64,000 nucleotides of DNA from Lutraria lutraria (Eukaryota > Mollusca > Bivalvia > Venerida > Mactridae), in the NCBI GenBank assembly GCA_964023205.1, contig OZ026848.1:4578501-4642500 (forward strand), in the 5' to 3' direction. Under the pieces are notes generated by a model that was given only the letters and a program-made list of their open reading frames with translations, was not told where the DNA came from and did not search any database. Positions within the stretch are counted from its first letter, which is position 1. The number at the start of each line of letters is the position of its first letter. The position numbers and the translations under genes are program-made. Below are positions 23,576 through 35,398 of the stretch, piece after piece.

Positions 23576-23850
23576 AAAGGGGCTGGCCAATTAATTTGAA
23601 GAAACTAGGTAGATGTCCATCAGACAATGCTACATACAAAATATCTCAGCTTTAGAAATTGTAGTTTCTGACAAGAATATTTTTTAAATGTCCCTATATA
23701 AGTCTATGTACAATCAAGTGACCCCTGGCACGTGGCCAATTTTGACCCTAGGGATATAATTTCCCGAATAGTTGCGTCTTCTTTAAGATTTTGTGTACAT
23801 TTATATCTGTATCAATATCACGAATTATGCAGTTATATAACCTAAGCCTA
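23576..23850. other. Junction segment between units 2 and 3
   Basis: Copy of 15681-15955. Confidence 0.6.
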
Positions 23851-23855
23851 GAGAA

Positions 23856-24590
23856 ATAAGTGAACAAATCAAAGCAAACTAAAACAACTTAAATTATCTA
23901 AAAATAGTCTAGGCAAGCATTTAAAATACATCACATACAAAAGTACTTATACATTAATTGAAGCATCTAAAACAGCTATATATAAAATACAAAAAGGCTT
24001 ACACAGGTCCTACAGGACTAAGTGCTAAAGGTTAAGGTTGCATGCAACACAAGCGCAATCCCGACCATTACAGAAGGAGACCATCTTCCTGAAATGGTCG
24101 AAACTTACTGTCTGCCTGAACTCGTCCGGTCTTAATACGTGGAATCTGTAAAATATTGGAATAATCTAAAATTATAAGAATATTCATTTTTTGCATAAAA
24201 GATCTTAATACATGTGGGACTAATTCATTTAGCATATTAAAAGTTTCTAAAGCCATGATTCTAATTCTTCTGGTATGCAAGGATGGTAATTCAGATTTGT
24301 CCAGTAGTTCTTCATAAGTACATAAGTAATCATTATAAACAAAACGTGGAGCTCTTTCTTGTACCTTTTTAGTTGTATTACTATTTGTACAGAAATGCCA
24401 AGCCATTGGGCAAAAGTTAAAATTTGACAACATGAATGAATGGAAGATTGTTTAATCTATTTAGCTTACTTAAATTCTTCTAAAAATATTTAATTGTTGG
24501 TAAGTTTTTTTGCAGATAATCTGTATGTGAGTATCAACATTCAAGTTAAAATCTATATCTACACCTAGTAATCAAACTTGAAACTGGGCC
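23856..24590 (-). pseudogene. LINE 3' fragment, unit 3
   Basis: Copy of 15961-16695 with no difference noticed by eye. Confidence 0.8.
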
Positions 24591-25577
24591 ACGATTGTAT
24601 TACATTAAATGTGTGAATTGTTTGTTTATCTTTTGTCCACTGTTTATTCGAACACAAGGGGTATGCAGTTCAGAGAGAGAGAGAGAGAGGAGGGGGGTCT
24701 GTATTCTTCGTAAATCAGAAAGCTAAAAGGAGCGGAAACGGCTGTGGCTGTCTTATTAGAAATAACACCCAAATATGCATTCTAACAAGACGTACGGAAA
24801 ATTCACCTCCCGTCAGTACTTTCAGTACTTTGATTAGTTTAAATCCAGGTTTGTCCTTATTTTTGCAACGTTTGATCTTCCTTGGATTTTCATGTTGTTT
24901 TAGATTTGCAGTAAATTCCTAACGTTATACAGACCCACTGATGCGATTCGTTTTCTTAGTACTACATGATATCACCCAAAATAGCCAAAATGATTAAGGC
25001 CTAAAATTCATCCAAAACTCATCAATACATGAATATACAAAAATGGAGAACAATTTACAATTTATCTAAGGGTGCAACCATGGCACGGTCAACAAAAAAG
25101 CTCCATTGCTAACTATGTATGAGGCAGAGTATGTATGCTTATGGTGCGTATTGTCTATACATTAACGAATTCTAGTAACGAAAGATAGAACTAATCGGAC
25201 TTCAGATCACAGACGTCGTAAATCTAAACTGAACTATAGAATTTGAGACAAGGGGAATTTATCATGAAACAAGACTACAAGAAAGACCAAAATTCTCAGC
25301 CGCACGTACAACCAAACAATATGAATAGTACTAACCTGTCCCACGTTTTATATCAGATTATCTGTATCTACTCCCGCCTCTCACTCAGTGTTTGACGACT
25401 CTAAAATGACCTAGACCTGTTTGATAAAAAAGACAACCGAGACCCACATTATAATTCAGGTTTTGCTGATACGAGATAACGTTTGTACCACATAACTTGT
25501 ACGTGTTTAATAGTCATGAACTTATAACTTTGTCGTTCTCGCTTTTAACAATACATTAAAAGTAGTGAAAAATAATT

Positions 25578-26330
25578 ATGTTTAATTTTATTGGAAGGAA
25601 GATATTGGTAACGGGTGCTGGACGAGGCATTGGGCGAGGTATCGCTGAGAAGATATCTGAGTGTGGAGGTACAGTGTATGCTTTAAGTAGATCAATGAAA
25701 CCTCTGGATAGTTTAGTCTCAAGTCATGAGCGGATTATTCCAATTCAGGCGAATGTTGAAAACTGGGATGAAATCAGAACGAAACTGAGCAACATAGAAA
25801 CGCTTGATGGTTTAGTAAACAACGCTTACATGATAGATACTAACCTCCGGTCTGTGTTTGAATATAATGAGGCGGATTTAATGGCATCCGTTAAGGGAAA
25901 TATGTTTGGAGCGACCAATATTTCTCAGATCGTCGGTAAGAAAATGGTTAAAGCAAAAAGAGGATCAATTGTTAACATTTCATCCGTGCTTTCACTTCAA
26001 GCGTACCCTAATAATTTACCCTATTGTATGACAAAGGCAGGACTTGACATGATAACAAAACAGTTTGCGCTTGAGCTTGGACCATACAATATCCGTGTTA
26101 ATTCTGTAAATCCTACACTGGTGATGACGGATCTCGTACAGGGAGCTTTAGATAAAGGAGTTACGTTTACTGGTGCATTTGTGTCCAAAACACCAATGAA
26201 GAGGATAGCCACTGTAGAAGAGGTCGTCTACCCAGTACTCTATCTACTTAGTGATGGATCAGAAATGGTATCAGGAACTATCAACGTTGTTGATGGAGGA
26301 AGGTTGTCTTCGTTCAGTACTGAACTATAA
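25578..26330 (+). CDS. SDR3: short-chain dehydrogenase/reductase with altered substrate loop
   Basis: Complete 250-residue SDR with all catalytic and cofactor residues of SDR1 and SDR2 intact (TGAGRGIG 12-19, Asn108, Ser136, Tyr149, Lys153). Compared with SDR1 it carries Ile186Leu, Ala187Val, Glu189Gly, Ser196Thr, Ser197Phe and Ser200Ala. All lie within 15 residues after the VNPTLVMTD block. In classical SDRs this is the flexible loop that closes over and selects the substrate. Only one silent change (Glu166 codon) was seen in the rest of the gene. So the fold and chemistry should be kept while substrate range may differ (inference). Same start context and 3' hairpin as the other copies; a MITE lies 270 bp downstream. 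Confidence 0.92.
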   Translation: MFNFIGRKILVTGAGRGIGRGIAEKISECGGTVYALSRSMKPLDSLVSSHERIIPIQANVENWDEIRTKLSNIETLDGLVNNAYMIDTNLRSVFEYNEADLMASVKGNMFGATNISQIVGKKMVKAKRGSIVNISSVLSLQAYPNNLPYCMTKAGLDMITKQFALELGPYNIRVNSVNPTLVMTDLVQGALDKGVTFTGAFVSKTPMKRIATVEEVVYPVLYLLSDGSEMVSGTINVVDGGRLSSFSTEL

Positions 26331-26439
26331 ACATTTGACGATAATGCTTATGAGCAGAGATTGTATATGACAGGAATGCAACCCTTAATACAGTACGGGA
26401 AACTTCCCGATCGGGAAATCACTAAATGGGTTTTCCCCT

Positions 26440-26508
26440 ATTTCCCGAACGGGAAATCTGTAATAAAACTGTTAGTAAATATAGTAACAGATTTCCCGTT
26501 CAGGAAAT
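26440..26508. repeat. Hairpin in SDR3 3' flank
   Basis: Same structure as at 10650-10718, with one changed loop base (GTTAG for GTTAC). Confidence 0.65.
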
Positions 26509-26602
26509 AAAATCACTACTTTTGTACTAGTTTTACACAAAACCGCCGGTGCATTAGAATACGCACCCGATCTTTAAAATGAATATACCATATTAAACTT
26601 AA

Positions 26603-27170
26603 AGGGGCATGCCCTGGAACTGAAGCGTCTCGAATATAAATCAAATTGGTATCATTTGAATGCCAAAATCAATTAATGAAAGTCCTGTAAAATATTTACG
26701 AAATGTCCCGCTATTTGACTCAAAATACACATTTCAAGATTTACCAAACCTGCCGAATACGCCTTAGAAAATATTCGTCATTTTCATAACTCGACCCTTT
26801 CGGGATCTGTCAAAAGCGGAAAAAATGTCAACAAACTGTGAAATGGTAAGTATTGCTCATGTCATGTTCATTGTTTGCGACATAAAGCTTATCTATCGAT
26901 CAATTATAGGTAAATATCATTGTTTTGCTGCTTGAAAGGCAGCGCGCACGCTAAGTTAAATTCTCAGACGAATCGGAAATATCGTTGTCGTCAATAAAAG
27001 GCTTGTAAGCCTTTTATTTAAACCGGCATATAAATACCCACGCGTGCGTTATAGGGCCATTTTTGAAGGCACATTCTTCTTTGACTTTTCGGTAATAATT
27101 GTTTTTACAAGTGATAAACGCATTTTTGGTGTATAAAACCCAAGACACAGCAGTTCCTGGGCATGCCCCT
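26603..27170. mobile_element. 568-bp MITE private to unit 3, TTAA target site
   Basis: Ends AGGGGCATGCCC...GGGCATGCCCCT, with TTAA on both sides (26599-26602, 27171-27174). Units 1 and 2 show the empty site ACTTAAAATATA. Inner parts of the arms also pair (GGAACTG/CAGTTCC). Contains a small inner hairpin (AAAGGCTTGTAAGCCTTTT near 27000). No ORF of note; piggyBac- or Kolobok-like mobilisation is inferred from the TTAA. Confidence 0.88.
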
Positions 27171-27284
27171 TTAAAATATATATCTAACTTTCTACCGTTC
27201 AGATTTTTTAAAATGTTCTAGTTATTTTTTAATAGAACACTGAAATTGCAAAAAAGCAATATTTCCCGACTTGGAAACTTAATT

Positions 27285-29265
27285 TGTGAATTAAAATTTC
27301 ATGGTCAACCATCCATAATTATGCTTTCTGTAAGTCAAGATAAACAGCTCCTATATACTTACCCGTGTCTATGTCTCTGAGCCATGTATTTATCAACCGT
27401 GTAAGGGCTGTATGACACGAGTGTTTTAGTCGGAACCCAGACTGTGTTACATGAATAATGCCAGTGTCATGAAAAAACAATTAATATAATAGAGTTGTAG
27501 AGCCATATGACGTTCAAAGACTTTAGAGATTGTAGGTAGAATTGATAGAGGGCGGTAATTTGAGGGATCAGATTTTGAACCGTTTTAAATATCGGAATTA
27601 CTAAAGCTTCTTTCAATGTGTCTGAAAATACACCGTTTCGATTGCTTAAATGAATTATATGTGATATTGCAGGTGTGATAAAATATTCACAATATTTCAA
27701 TATTTTTGGACCTATTCCATCTTGACCTGTAGATTTGTAAATGTTAAGTTCATCTATAATCTGTTTCACCCCGTAAGGAGTGATACAATCAATATCAAAC
27801 CTTCTGTGCATTAATTTTTCATTCAGAATCTGTTCTACTTTTACAAAGTTGACAGAGTGATAGTTTAAGGCATTTAATATATTGCTTTCTCACTCGATGT
27901 AACTATCATTAAATTTTACAAGTCATGTTTTGGGAATCGATATATCATTCTTTACATTATCACTATTACATATTGTTCTCAATGTTTTCCACAAATTAGA
28001 TGTACTTCTATTATTCCTTATTGTATCATTGTATGAATTTGTCTCGCTTTTTTTAATCAAAGACGTTACTTTATTTCGCTTTTCTTTGTATTCATCAAAG
28101 TTTTTGTCTTTGTGTAGCTTATTTCGTTCTAAAATAGCATTTTTACGTCGTCATTAATCCGCCCTGGCTGAGAAAACCGCTTTATTCCTTTCTCTTTAAA
28201 CGGAGCGTGTTTTGACAAAACGTCACTACCTATTCTATAAAGAGGGACAAACGCAATGTTTGGATCATTACTCGATTCTATTACGTATATTGTAGACATA
28301 GATAGGCTGACTTGAAATACAGCTTCATCAAATTGTTTGAAGCAACGGTATCGAATATGGTTGTGACCATCTTTTTTCATGTGCTGAGGTTTAGTAATTC
28401 GAGTGCAACATACAGGATAGTGATCACTTACACTGTAAAGCGACACGTGAATGTTGGTCAATTGATTCGAATTGGTTATGTAAATGTGATCAATGGTATT
28501 GGAACTAGACTTGGTAGTTCTTCTTGGTGTATCAATCAGTTGTTCAAGATCAAAGTTTTCAAGACAAGATTGTCAACGAGTATTATCGTATTGGACAGTG
28601 TCAGCATTTTGAAAGTATTTAAAGTTGACATCACCTAATATATTGATTTTCTGAGCAAATAGTGTCAGCTATATTTAATTCTGATTCGTACGAACTTAAT
28701 CCATTTTGAGGCGAATTAGGAGGTTCAACAACAAATGGCTTACAACCTTTAATGTTTACTTGAATCCAAATTGATTCTACACTATCTAATTCAATATCTT
28801 AACGTCGTCTTTATGAAATTGATTCTGATATATAAACAATTAGGACACCGCCTTTACCATCTCTATCTTTTCTCTCAAATACAAAATTAGTTATACTTAA
28901 AGAGCTGTCGCAAGTCTTTTCTATCAAAAATGTTTCAGATAAACCAACAATCTTGGGCTTGCTATTTTGTATTCAGTAGAATTTGATTCCGTCTAGTTTA
29001 GGCCATATATGTTGAATATTTAGGCTAGTAATTTGTGTCCCTTTATTACTATTGGAAAATTTTATGTTTATACATATCATTTTTGATTGACTACCGTTTG
29101 ATGTATCATTGTTATTGTTATTCAGTAAAACATGATCATTATTAGAGCTGTTATTTATTATAACTGCATCATTATCAGAGCTGTCATTTATAGGAGCAGC
29201 ATCATTATCAGAGCTGTTATTTAATAAAAACAAAATCGTTATCAGAGCTGTCAGTTAGTCTTAAT
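27285..29265 (-). pseudogene. LINE 5' part, unit 3
   Basis: Homologous to 10940-12930 but more diverged. RT N-terminal frame is 27811-27467, endonuclease end and linker 28461-28129 (one-base deletion in the linker). The N-terminal low-complexity stretch (29250-29130) keeps an extra 33-bp repeat, giving units like NNSSDNDAAPI and NDSSDNDAVII, that is lost or collapsed in units 1 and 2. Confidence 0.8.
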
Positions 29266-29549
29266 TGGCAACTAATCTCAGTAATTAGATGAACAAAAAT
29301 GTACATGTAATATATTATTATTTTACTAACAATGCGTTTAACCACAATACATTTGAAATTTGCTTTATGAATAAGTTCATGTATCATGATCCCGTATTTA
29401 ATCAGCATATAATATAATTAATTATGCACTGAAGTTAAATGTTCAATGAAGTCATCAACAGAATATTTGAATAAAAATGTGTATATTGATATCATGTCTT
29501 CATTGTACATACAAGAACTTAATGTATGTGAATTACCTAAATATGTAAC

Positions 29550-29772
29550 TATGTCCCGTTTTGAAATAAGGGGTTATATTAATTGATTTGCACGTGTCGT
29601 TAGTCCGTCCGTAACCAAACCTTGTCTGGGCAATAACTAGATAATTATTCAGCATATGCTCCTCAGATTTGGTTTAGAGGTTGGTCATCACATTTAGATG
29701 ACCCCTATTGATTTTAGGTCAGTAGGTCAAGGTCATACTATCAATCTGGCCTTTAGTGGACATCCGGGCTTT
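29550..29772. repeat. Short interspersed repeat, unit 3
   Basis: Copy of 13185-13445, ending earlier because of the adjacent ~150-bp deletion. Confidence 0.45.
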
Positions 29773-31274
29773 AAACTTTATTACAAGATACATAAAAATG
29801 TATTCTTGTTTTTAAATGAATTCTGTGTATATTAATAAACTGATTACTAACAGTGAAGCTGTAACTCATTTTCTGAAAATGTCCACATTAGAAAATGAGT
29901 TTCTGTATTTTGTTAAAAGAAATGTCTTCCGTTTTGAGAAAAATGTTATTCGAGAAAGAATTAATGTATTAAAACATAAATATAATTATGTATAAAATAT
30001 GCATTATCACACATTTGGCGTAAAGTGAAAATAATCTTCCCATGTGTCCGCGTCGACCCAGATTTTATACAAACATGGACTTCGTTCCAAGCGACAGTAA
30101 GCGAACACTGGAATAATTCTTCGTAATATAACCCTTGAAACATTGGATCATTTCTTCCATGGAAATTAGTTTTGCTTGCATGCGTAACTGTGTCATCCAA
30201 AGTATAACGATTGTATTTTGTCAACTGTGCTACTTACACGTGAATGCCCGGATGGCCGGATTTGCCCCTGACTGTTCCATGTGGTCAAAATTCACCAGCT
30301 TGTGATTGAATTCTGAAACTAAAAATAAATTGTATAATGGTTCAGATACTACTTAATACGTTGTTCATTAAATATACTGAAAACAAAACTGTGTGTATTA
30401 ATACAAGTTCGGTAACAATAGGTTGAATAGCATAAAACAAACATGGTGTGCATATGTAACTATGAACTACAACATGCATTACCACGATGCTCCGTGACTT
30501 GTAATGTACTTTCTTGTATGCACAAACACTTTCTCACACTTATTTGTTTCATGAAATAATAACTTGTTTACAACGACACATGGTAAAATGAAAGGTTACA
30601 AACATCAATTGACTCATTCTAACATAATAATCATTTTGAACTTTCGAATCTTATTATATTGCAAGAACAAATCTACTTAATGTTTGTTACGATTCGTTCC
30701 GCATGGAAACTAATTTGAAAATAGGTGGATATTCGCCAGGACTAATAAACGACTACGAACATTCGTACCACTTCGATCTTTTGAAATTCAACTGTATTTC
30801 AATAAATATTTTTATTCCGACCAAATTATCATCTTCTGATCTCATACCTTTGTCTGTCAGTAGTAGATGTATCTTTCAGAGAGGATAATTACAAAAGTGT
30901 GCAAATAAATTATCGCAGAATGCACATTATCTCAGAACATTAAGCTATATGCTTCAAAGTTTTTCCAGAATTCAGAGATTTTATTAAACCATTATTGTCA
31001 CACGCGTCAATCGCAAGCCCTATTTCATTATTTCATTCCACAACCTGTAACAGCTTTGCTTCAGATTATAAGTGGCAGAATGTTTAAGGTAGTGCTTTTA
31101 TCTTTGGACTATCAGAACAGAACAGAAATTGTATTGACGTGAGCATAAAAGCTCATCGTAGTAGCATAATTATATACTTATAAAAAAAGTTTAGCAAGTT
31201 TGGAAATAACTGTTTTGTAATCGAAGAAAAGTTAACAAAATCCTAAATAAACCTTTTCTACCGATTCAATAATA
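29773..31274. other. Unit 3 spacer, no gene recognised
   Basis: Diverged copy of 13446-15109 with indels; no conserved frame. Confidence 0.4.
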
Positions 31275-32000
31275 CTATCTCTGCAGAATTATATCAACTT
31301 TTTTTCACGATGATGCTGCGTTAGGAAAAAAAACGGAACGTTGAAAAGGGTAAGAGTCAGACACAAAATTCACATATCAGTATCGTGTATGGCCACCATT
31401 AACAGCCAAAACGGTCAAACAACGTCTTCTCATGCTACAAATAAACTTCCTTATGATATATAGAGGGATTCTGGCTCATTCCTCTTGTAAAGCACGCTCA
31501 ATGTCACGAAGGTTATTGACGTTTTCACGTTCTCTAACCTTACGTCCCAGATGATCCCATAATAGTTCAATAGGCGAGAGATCCGGCGATTTGGCGGGTC
31601 ACTGAAGCACATTAACATTATTTTGGCGTAACACATCCTGTATATGCCTAGCAGAGTGCGGACGGGCGTTATCCTGTTGGAAAGTAGTGATGTTACGTTG
31701 TTGCAGAAACAGCACAACTTACCATCTTACCATGTCTTACCATCATGGTAAATTCCTGCCCATACCATTACGCTACCACTACTTTAACGATCATGATTTA
31801 TGACGTTTCAGCATCAAGCCTATCACCCCTTCTTCTTCAAACACAAATACTACCATCATCAAATGACAGTTTAAATCGTGACTCATCACTAAATACTTAG
31901 TAGAGGAACGTCATTCCATTGTCTGCGTGACCACCTGCGATGAATATGAGCTCACTGAACACGCGCCTGACAATATGTGAACGACTCGTTGTACTTTTCC
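31275..32000 (-). pseudogene. Tc1-type transposase remnant, unit 3 (longest copy)
   Basis: Same block as in units 1 and 2 (QQDNARPH, then SPDLSPIELLWDHLGRKVR) with a frameshift. It extends beyond 31854 into the N-terminal side of the catalytic core: FSDESRFKLSFDDG, then VWRRRGDRLDAE with stops. So both Asp motifs and the Glu of DD34E are represented, but the frame is broken many times. Confidence 0.8.
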
Positions 32001-32622
32001 CTTCACATCTTTGCTATAAATTGTTATAAATTGAAAATTCGAACATTGCGGATGAGCGAATGCAGTTGTCTACCGAGTGATCATCACCAATTCATGAAAT
32101 CAATGAATCTGACGCACCACATTTAAATTTGATAGCCAATCAACATTATGTTTACGGTTCAATAATTAAAACCACGCACAGGTTTGATTAGTAAGAGATT
32201 TTACAACAAATTTTTGTCATTAATGAATCAGTAGTATCATATCGTACCAATACAAAGCACATTACTTTAGAGATGTTTAACGCTGATCAGGTAAAGTCGA
32301 TAAAGGGGTGCAGTATTTATCGCAATAAAGCACCATTTTTGAGCGTTCAGTTAGAATTTTTTGTTGTATGATATTTAATCTTTGTAAATAACGTAAAATA
32401 TCATTCTACATTATTTTAGCAATTTTAACCAAACCAGATACATTAAACATTTCATTATTTACTATACTAAGCATATGCTATAGCTCGACCATGCGTTTTG
32501 AGCCGTGACGAAATTATTCAGAATAATCCACTAAGTGAAATAGAGGATGTGGATATTCGGAACAAATTGACTAAAACATATTGATAAGCTAATTCAATAT
32601 GCTCAATAAATGTCTGTAATGC
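32001..32622. other. Spacer, no gene recognised
   Basis: AT-rich; may include the 5' end of the Tc1 copy. No terminal inverted repeat could be paired. Confidence 0.3.
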
Positions 32623-32624
32623 TG

Positions 32625-32697
32625 ACGCAATAGGTAGAGCGCATTAGCTCATGCTGTCGTTTTAAATTAGGTCCGAGTTCAATTCCAGTCACCTGCC
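32625..32697 (+). repeat. tRNA-like SINE head
   Basis: A-box-like ATAGGTAGAGCG followed by B-box-like CCGAGTTCAATTCC about 35 bases later. No closed acceptor stem; tRNA-derived SINE or decayed pseudogene. Confidence 0.4.
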
Positions 32698-32699
32698 CT

Positions 32700-34188
32700 T
32701 TTATAAAAAACGTTTTATATAAATCTTATCATGATAAATTCTGAGTTTTTGAAGTCAAAAAGCTTGATATTTTAAAAATATGTTTGATTATTGATTTGTT
32801 ATCACGGCTGGGTTACACGCAGTTTCGGCCACAGACTGGTTCCAGTGTACTGAACATGTACGAAATATCGAACAAAGATATTGCTGTCGACGAGTTTCCC
32901 GAACCAATTATCATTGAGCTCGACTTTGATTCAGGCTCCCTATCTGACTCAGAGACAGCTACAGCTATAGGGTCATCGACAGTCACAGCGAGTGAAGTAG
33001 GAGATATGTGGTTAACTGTATTGTGCAATATGAAGTTACATTGTATTTATTTACATAAAACCAAAATAAAAGATAAAAAGATAACAAAAACAATAAAAAA
33101 TCAACAGAAACAATAAAAATAAAATATACAGTGTAAAACATGTTCATAATTATGTACCTGAAGTTTTACAATAATGTTTAAACATACTTTTCAAAAATAT
33201 ATGCAATGTAATATGCCCGAAAAGAGTATGGTGCATTCTGGAATTGAACTCGTGCCTGTTGGCTCATACTGAATACGTACGTACTTACTCAAACGTTGTT
33301 CTAAATTACATGTATATTCAATATCATATGTTCCGAAATTCCGCACCCCCCAGTTGATTTAGTGTATTCTTCCGACAAGACTTAAAACTCATGGTCGAGC
33401 TATACATGTAGCTCGAATACACAGATTCAAGAAAATTCGCTAGACTGAAAAGAAATTTACTAGCCGCGGACTGTGGGCTGGTGGGTTAGCGTGAAACTAA
33501 ATATGGTAACTGAAATCATCATTTCTCAATTGTGTAGTGTAGTCTTATGTACTTGATATTATGAGGTTTTAAGACCATAATGTCAACTTTCTCAATAATA
33601 GTCATCTGAGCATATTCTACAAAAACATTACAACTTTATTAAATAATTTTTAATAAATACCAAATTATAATTACTACATGACTTTGTACATATAATTTGA
33701 ATTAGATAGACATTTAATTGATTTAAAAGAATAAAAAATAAGGGAAGATTAAGTTAATCATCATAGAAAGTAATTCACTTATCAATAAATGACATCAAAA
33801 AAATAATAATAGATAAATAAGATGGAATATAATAGAAGACTCACCTGCCATATTTTGTCAGCATATTACTGTTGTAAGTCAGTTGTAAACCGGAAATAAA
33901 TTTACTTATATTCCTTATTACAACAAAATATTTATCAATATAAAAGTCAGCAAGCAAAGATGTGAAATTTACATTTATTTCTAACTCAGACTTAGACTCT
34001 GACTCTGTCAGTTGTGGACCGAGCCGACCGGACTGTTAATGACTAGTGGGAATTACTTTTCAGCGATGACCCTATTGATGGATTGGAATCCTAAAAAAGG
34101 ATCATAGACAACATTTTTCACAACAAACATGAGTAATAACTCACATTAAAAAGATAATCTAGAACTAAAATGTGACTAATTTATGTGT
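32700..34188. other. Intergenic stretch, no gene supported
   Basis: An acidic Ser/Thr-rich 110-codon frame (32784-33116) ending in a Lys-rich tail has no recognisable domain and is not called. Otherwise AT-rich sequence. Confidence 0.3.
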
Positions 34189-34311
34189 AGGCCCTCTACT
34201 TTTTGCTTTTCTTGTCCAAACCGTTTGACAGTGTTATGAAAATGAACGTTATTTTTACAAGAAAAATTTAGAAAACGGTTTGGACAAGAAAAGTAAACAA
34301 GTAGAGGGCCT
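34189..34311. repeat. Palindromic MITE-like element
   Basis: Arms AGGCCCTCTACTTTTTGC... and ...CAAGTAGAGGGCCT are inverted copies of ~38 bases, including CTTTTCTTGTCCAAACCGTTT. They flank a ~45-base centre. No target duplication resolved. Confidence 0.75.
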
Positions 34312-34458
34312 TCAGGGACAAAATTCTGAACCGAAGGTAGCCCTTTATATAAGGAGTTGCAACAGTTATGTGGCTTTAGAAGAAAACAAAAAATAATGCA
34401 CTTGCGTGATGTTTTCTTAGTTTGAATGACAGAAAATGCGCTTGTAACGATAACATTG

Positions 34459-34478
34459 TGACGTCACTAGGTCACGTG
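34459..34478. promoter_or_regulatory. CRE plus E-box pair, second occurrence
   Basis: TGACGTCA (34459-34466) and CACGTG (34473-34478), 14 bases start to start versus 12 at 5402. No flanking homology to the first occurrence and no adjacent gene recognised. Confidence 0.3.
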
Positions 34479-35368
34479 GATTCCCCACACTGATAAAAGG
34501 ACAGTTTTCAAAATTATTCATCCGGCAATCAGTTTGTTGTATTTTCTAAAATCGCATATAAAATTCGTGTCTGTTTCATTGCTGTAGCCATACGTGAAAT
34601 ATATTATCTCCTTTTGAAGAGTACACTGCAACTATATACCCAACTGGATTTATCTACCAGTGCTAACGTTACATGAAGGACATTATGGACAAAGAAGTTG
34701 GGGACAAACTTGAGACGTTTATTTGGCAAATTTATACTTTTAACTATAGACTTATTTTGTACAAATATACTTTTTTGAAATGTAATATTTTGCTTTCATA
34801 CATGAATTATAATACAACGTATTTCATCTAGTTACAATCATGCAAGTTTAATTTTAGGTAGATGAGTATGCATTTCATCAAAAATTGAAAAGGACAGCTT
34901 TTCGGGTGAAATCTGATATTGGCTCATCTGTAAATACCATTAACTAATATTATATACTTCAATTATGTATGAATAAATACTAAATACAAATGTTGTGATT
35001 ATAGAGTCTGGTAAATCCGTTGATAAAGCGCATTTGATGAACGTACAATGTATCATCCTACGGAGCCGTCGTTGATGATGTCGTTGGCAACGGTTTGACA
35101 GCATGACAGGAGAGCCTTGTAACCAGTTTCCCTGGTCGGTATTCTAAGCAATACTTACTTACCATTCCACTAGGATCCGGTAATTGCTCTACATTAGGAG
35201 GAAAATCGACATTAACACAACGAACATGCTTATTTTCGCCAATATTCGCGAATGGAAGGCCCCGCGAATTCATAATTCCGCGTAAATTTATTAATATAAC
35301 GTAATTACTATCCGAAGATCATTGTCCGAAACTTTCATTATTAAATGTGTAGACAGACTGATAAATAA
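34479..35368. other. Spacer, no gene recognised
   Basis: No conserved frame or repeat recognised up to the LINE 3' tail. Confidence 0.3.
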
Positions 35369-35398
35369 ACAGAAGAACAGAACAGAACAGAACAGAAC
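35369..35398 (-). repeat. (TTCTG)n LINE 3' tail
   Basis: On the minus strand AATAAAG runs directly into four or more GTTCT repeats and one degenerate unit. Simple-repeat tails of this kind mark the 3' end of several non-LTR clades. Confidence 0.7.

Larger units (their letters stand above)
23850..31854. repeat. Tandem unit 3 of 3 (older right half)
   Basis: Almost identical to unit 2 up to ~26075. From there on it diverges: scattered substitutions, small indels, a private 568-bp MITE (26603-27170), a ~150-bp deletion near 29775, and an extra repeat in the LINE N-terminus. Homology to units 1 and 2 ends at ~31854 inside the Tc1 remnant. Confidence 0.9.

Noticed and set aside
31451..31717. 88-codon minus-strand frame in unit 3
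   Set aside because: Shadow frame of the Tc1 transposase remnant; the real text lies in another frame with stops.
32784..33116. 110-codon acidic Ser/Thr-rich frame with Lys-rich end
   Set aside because: No recognisable domain, low-complexity tail, no splice or promoter support.
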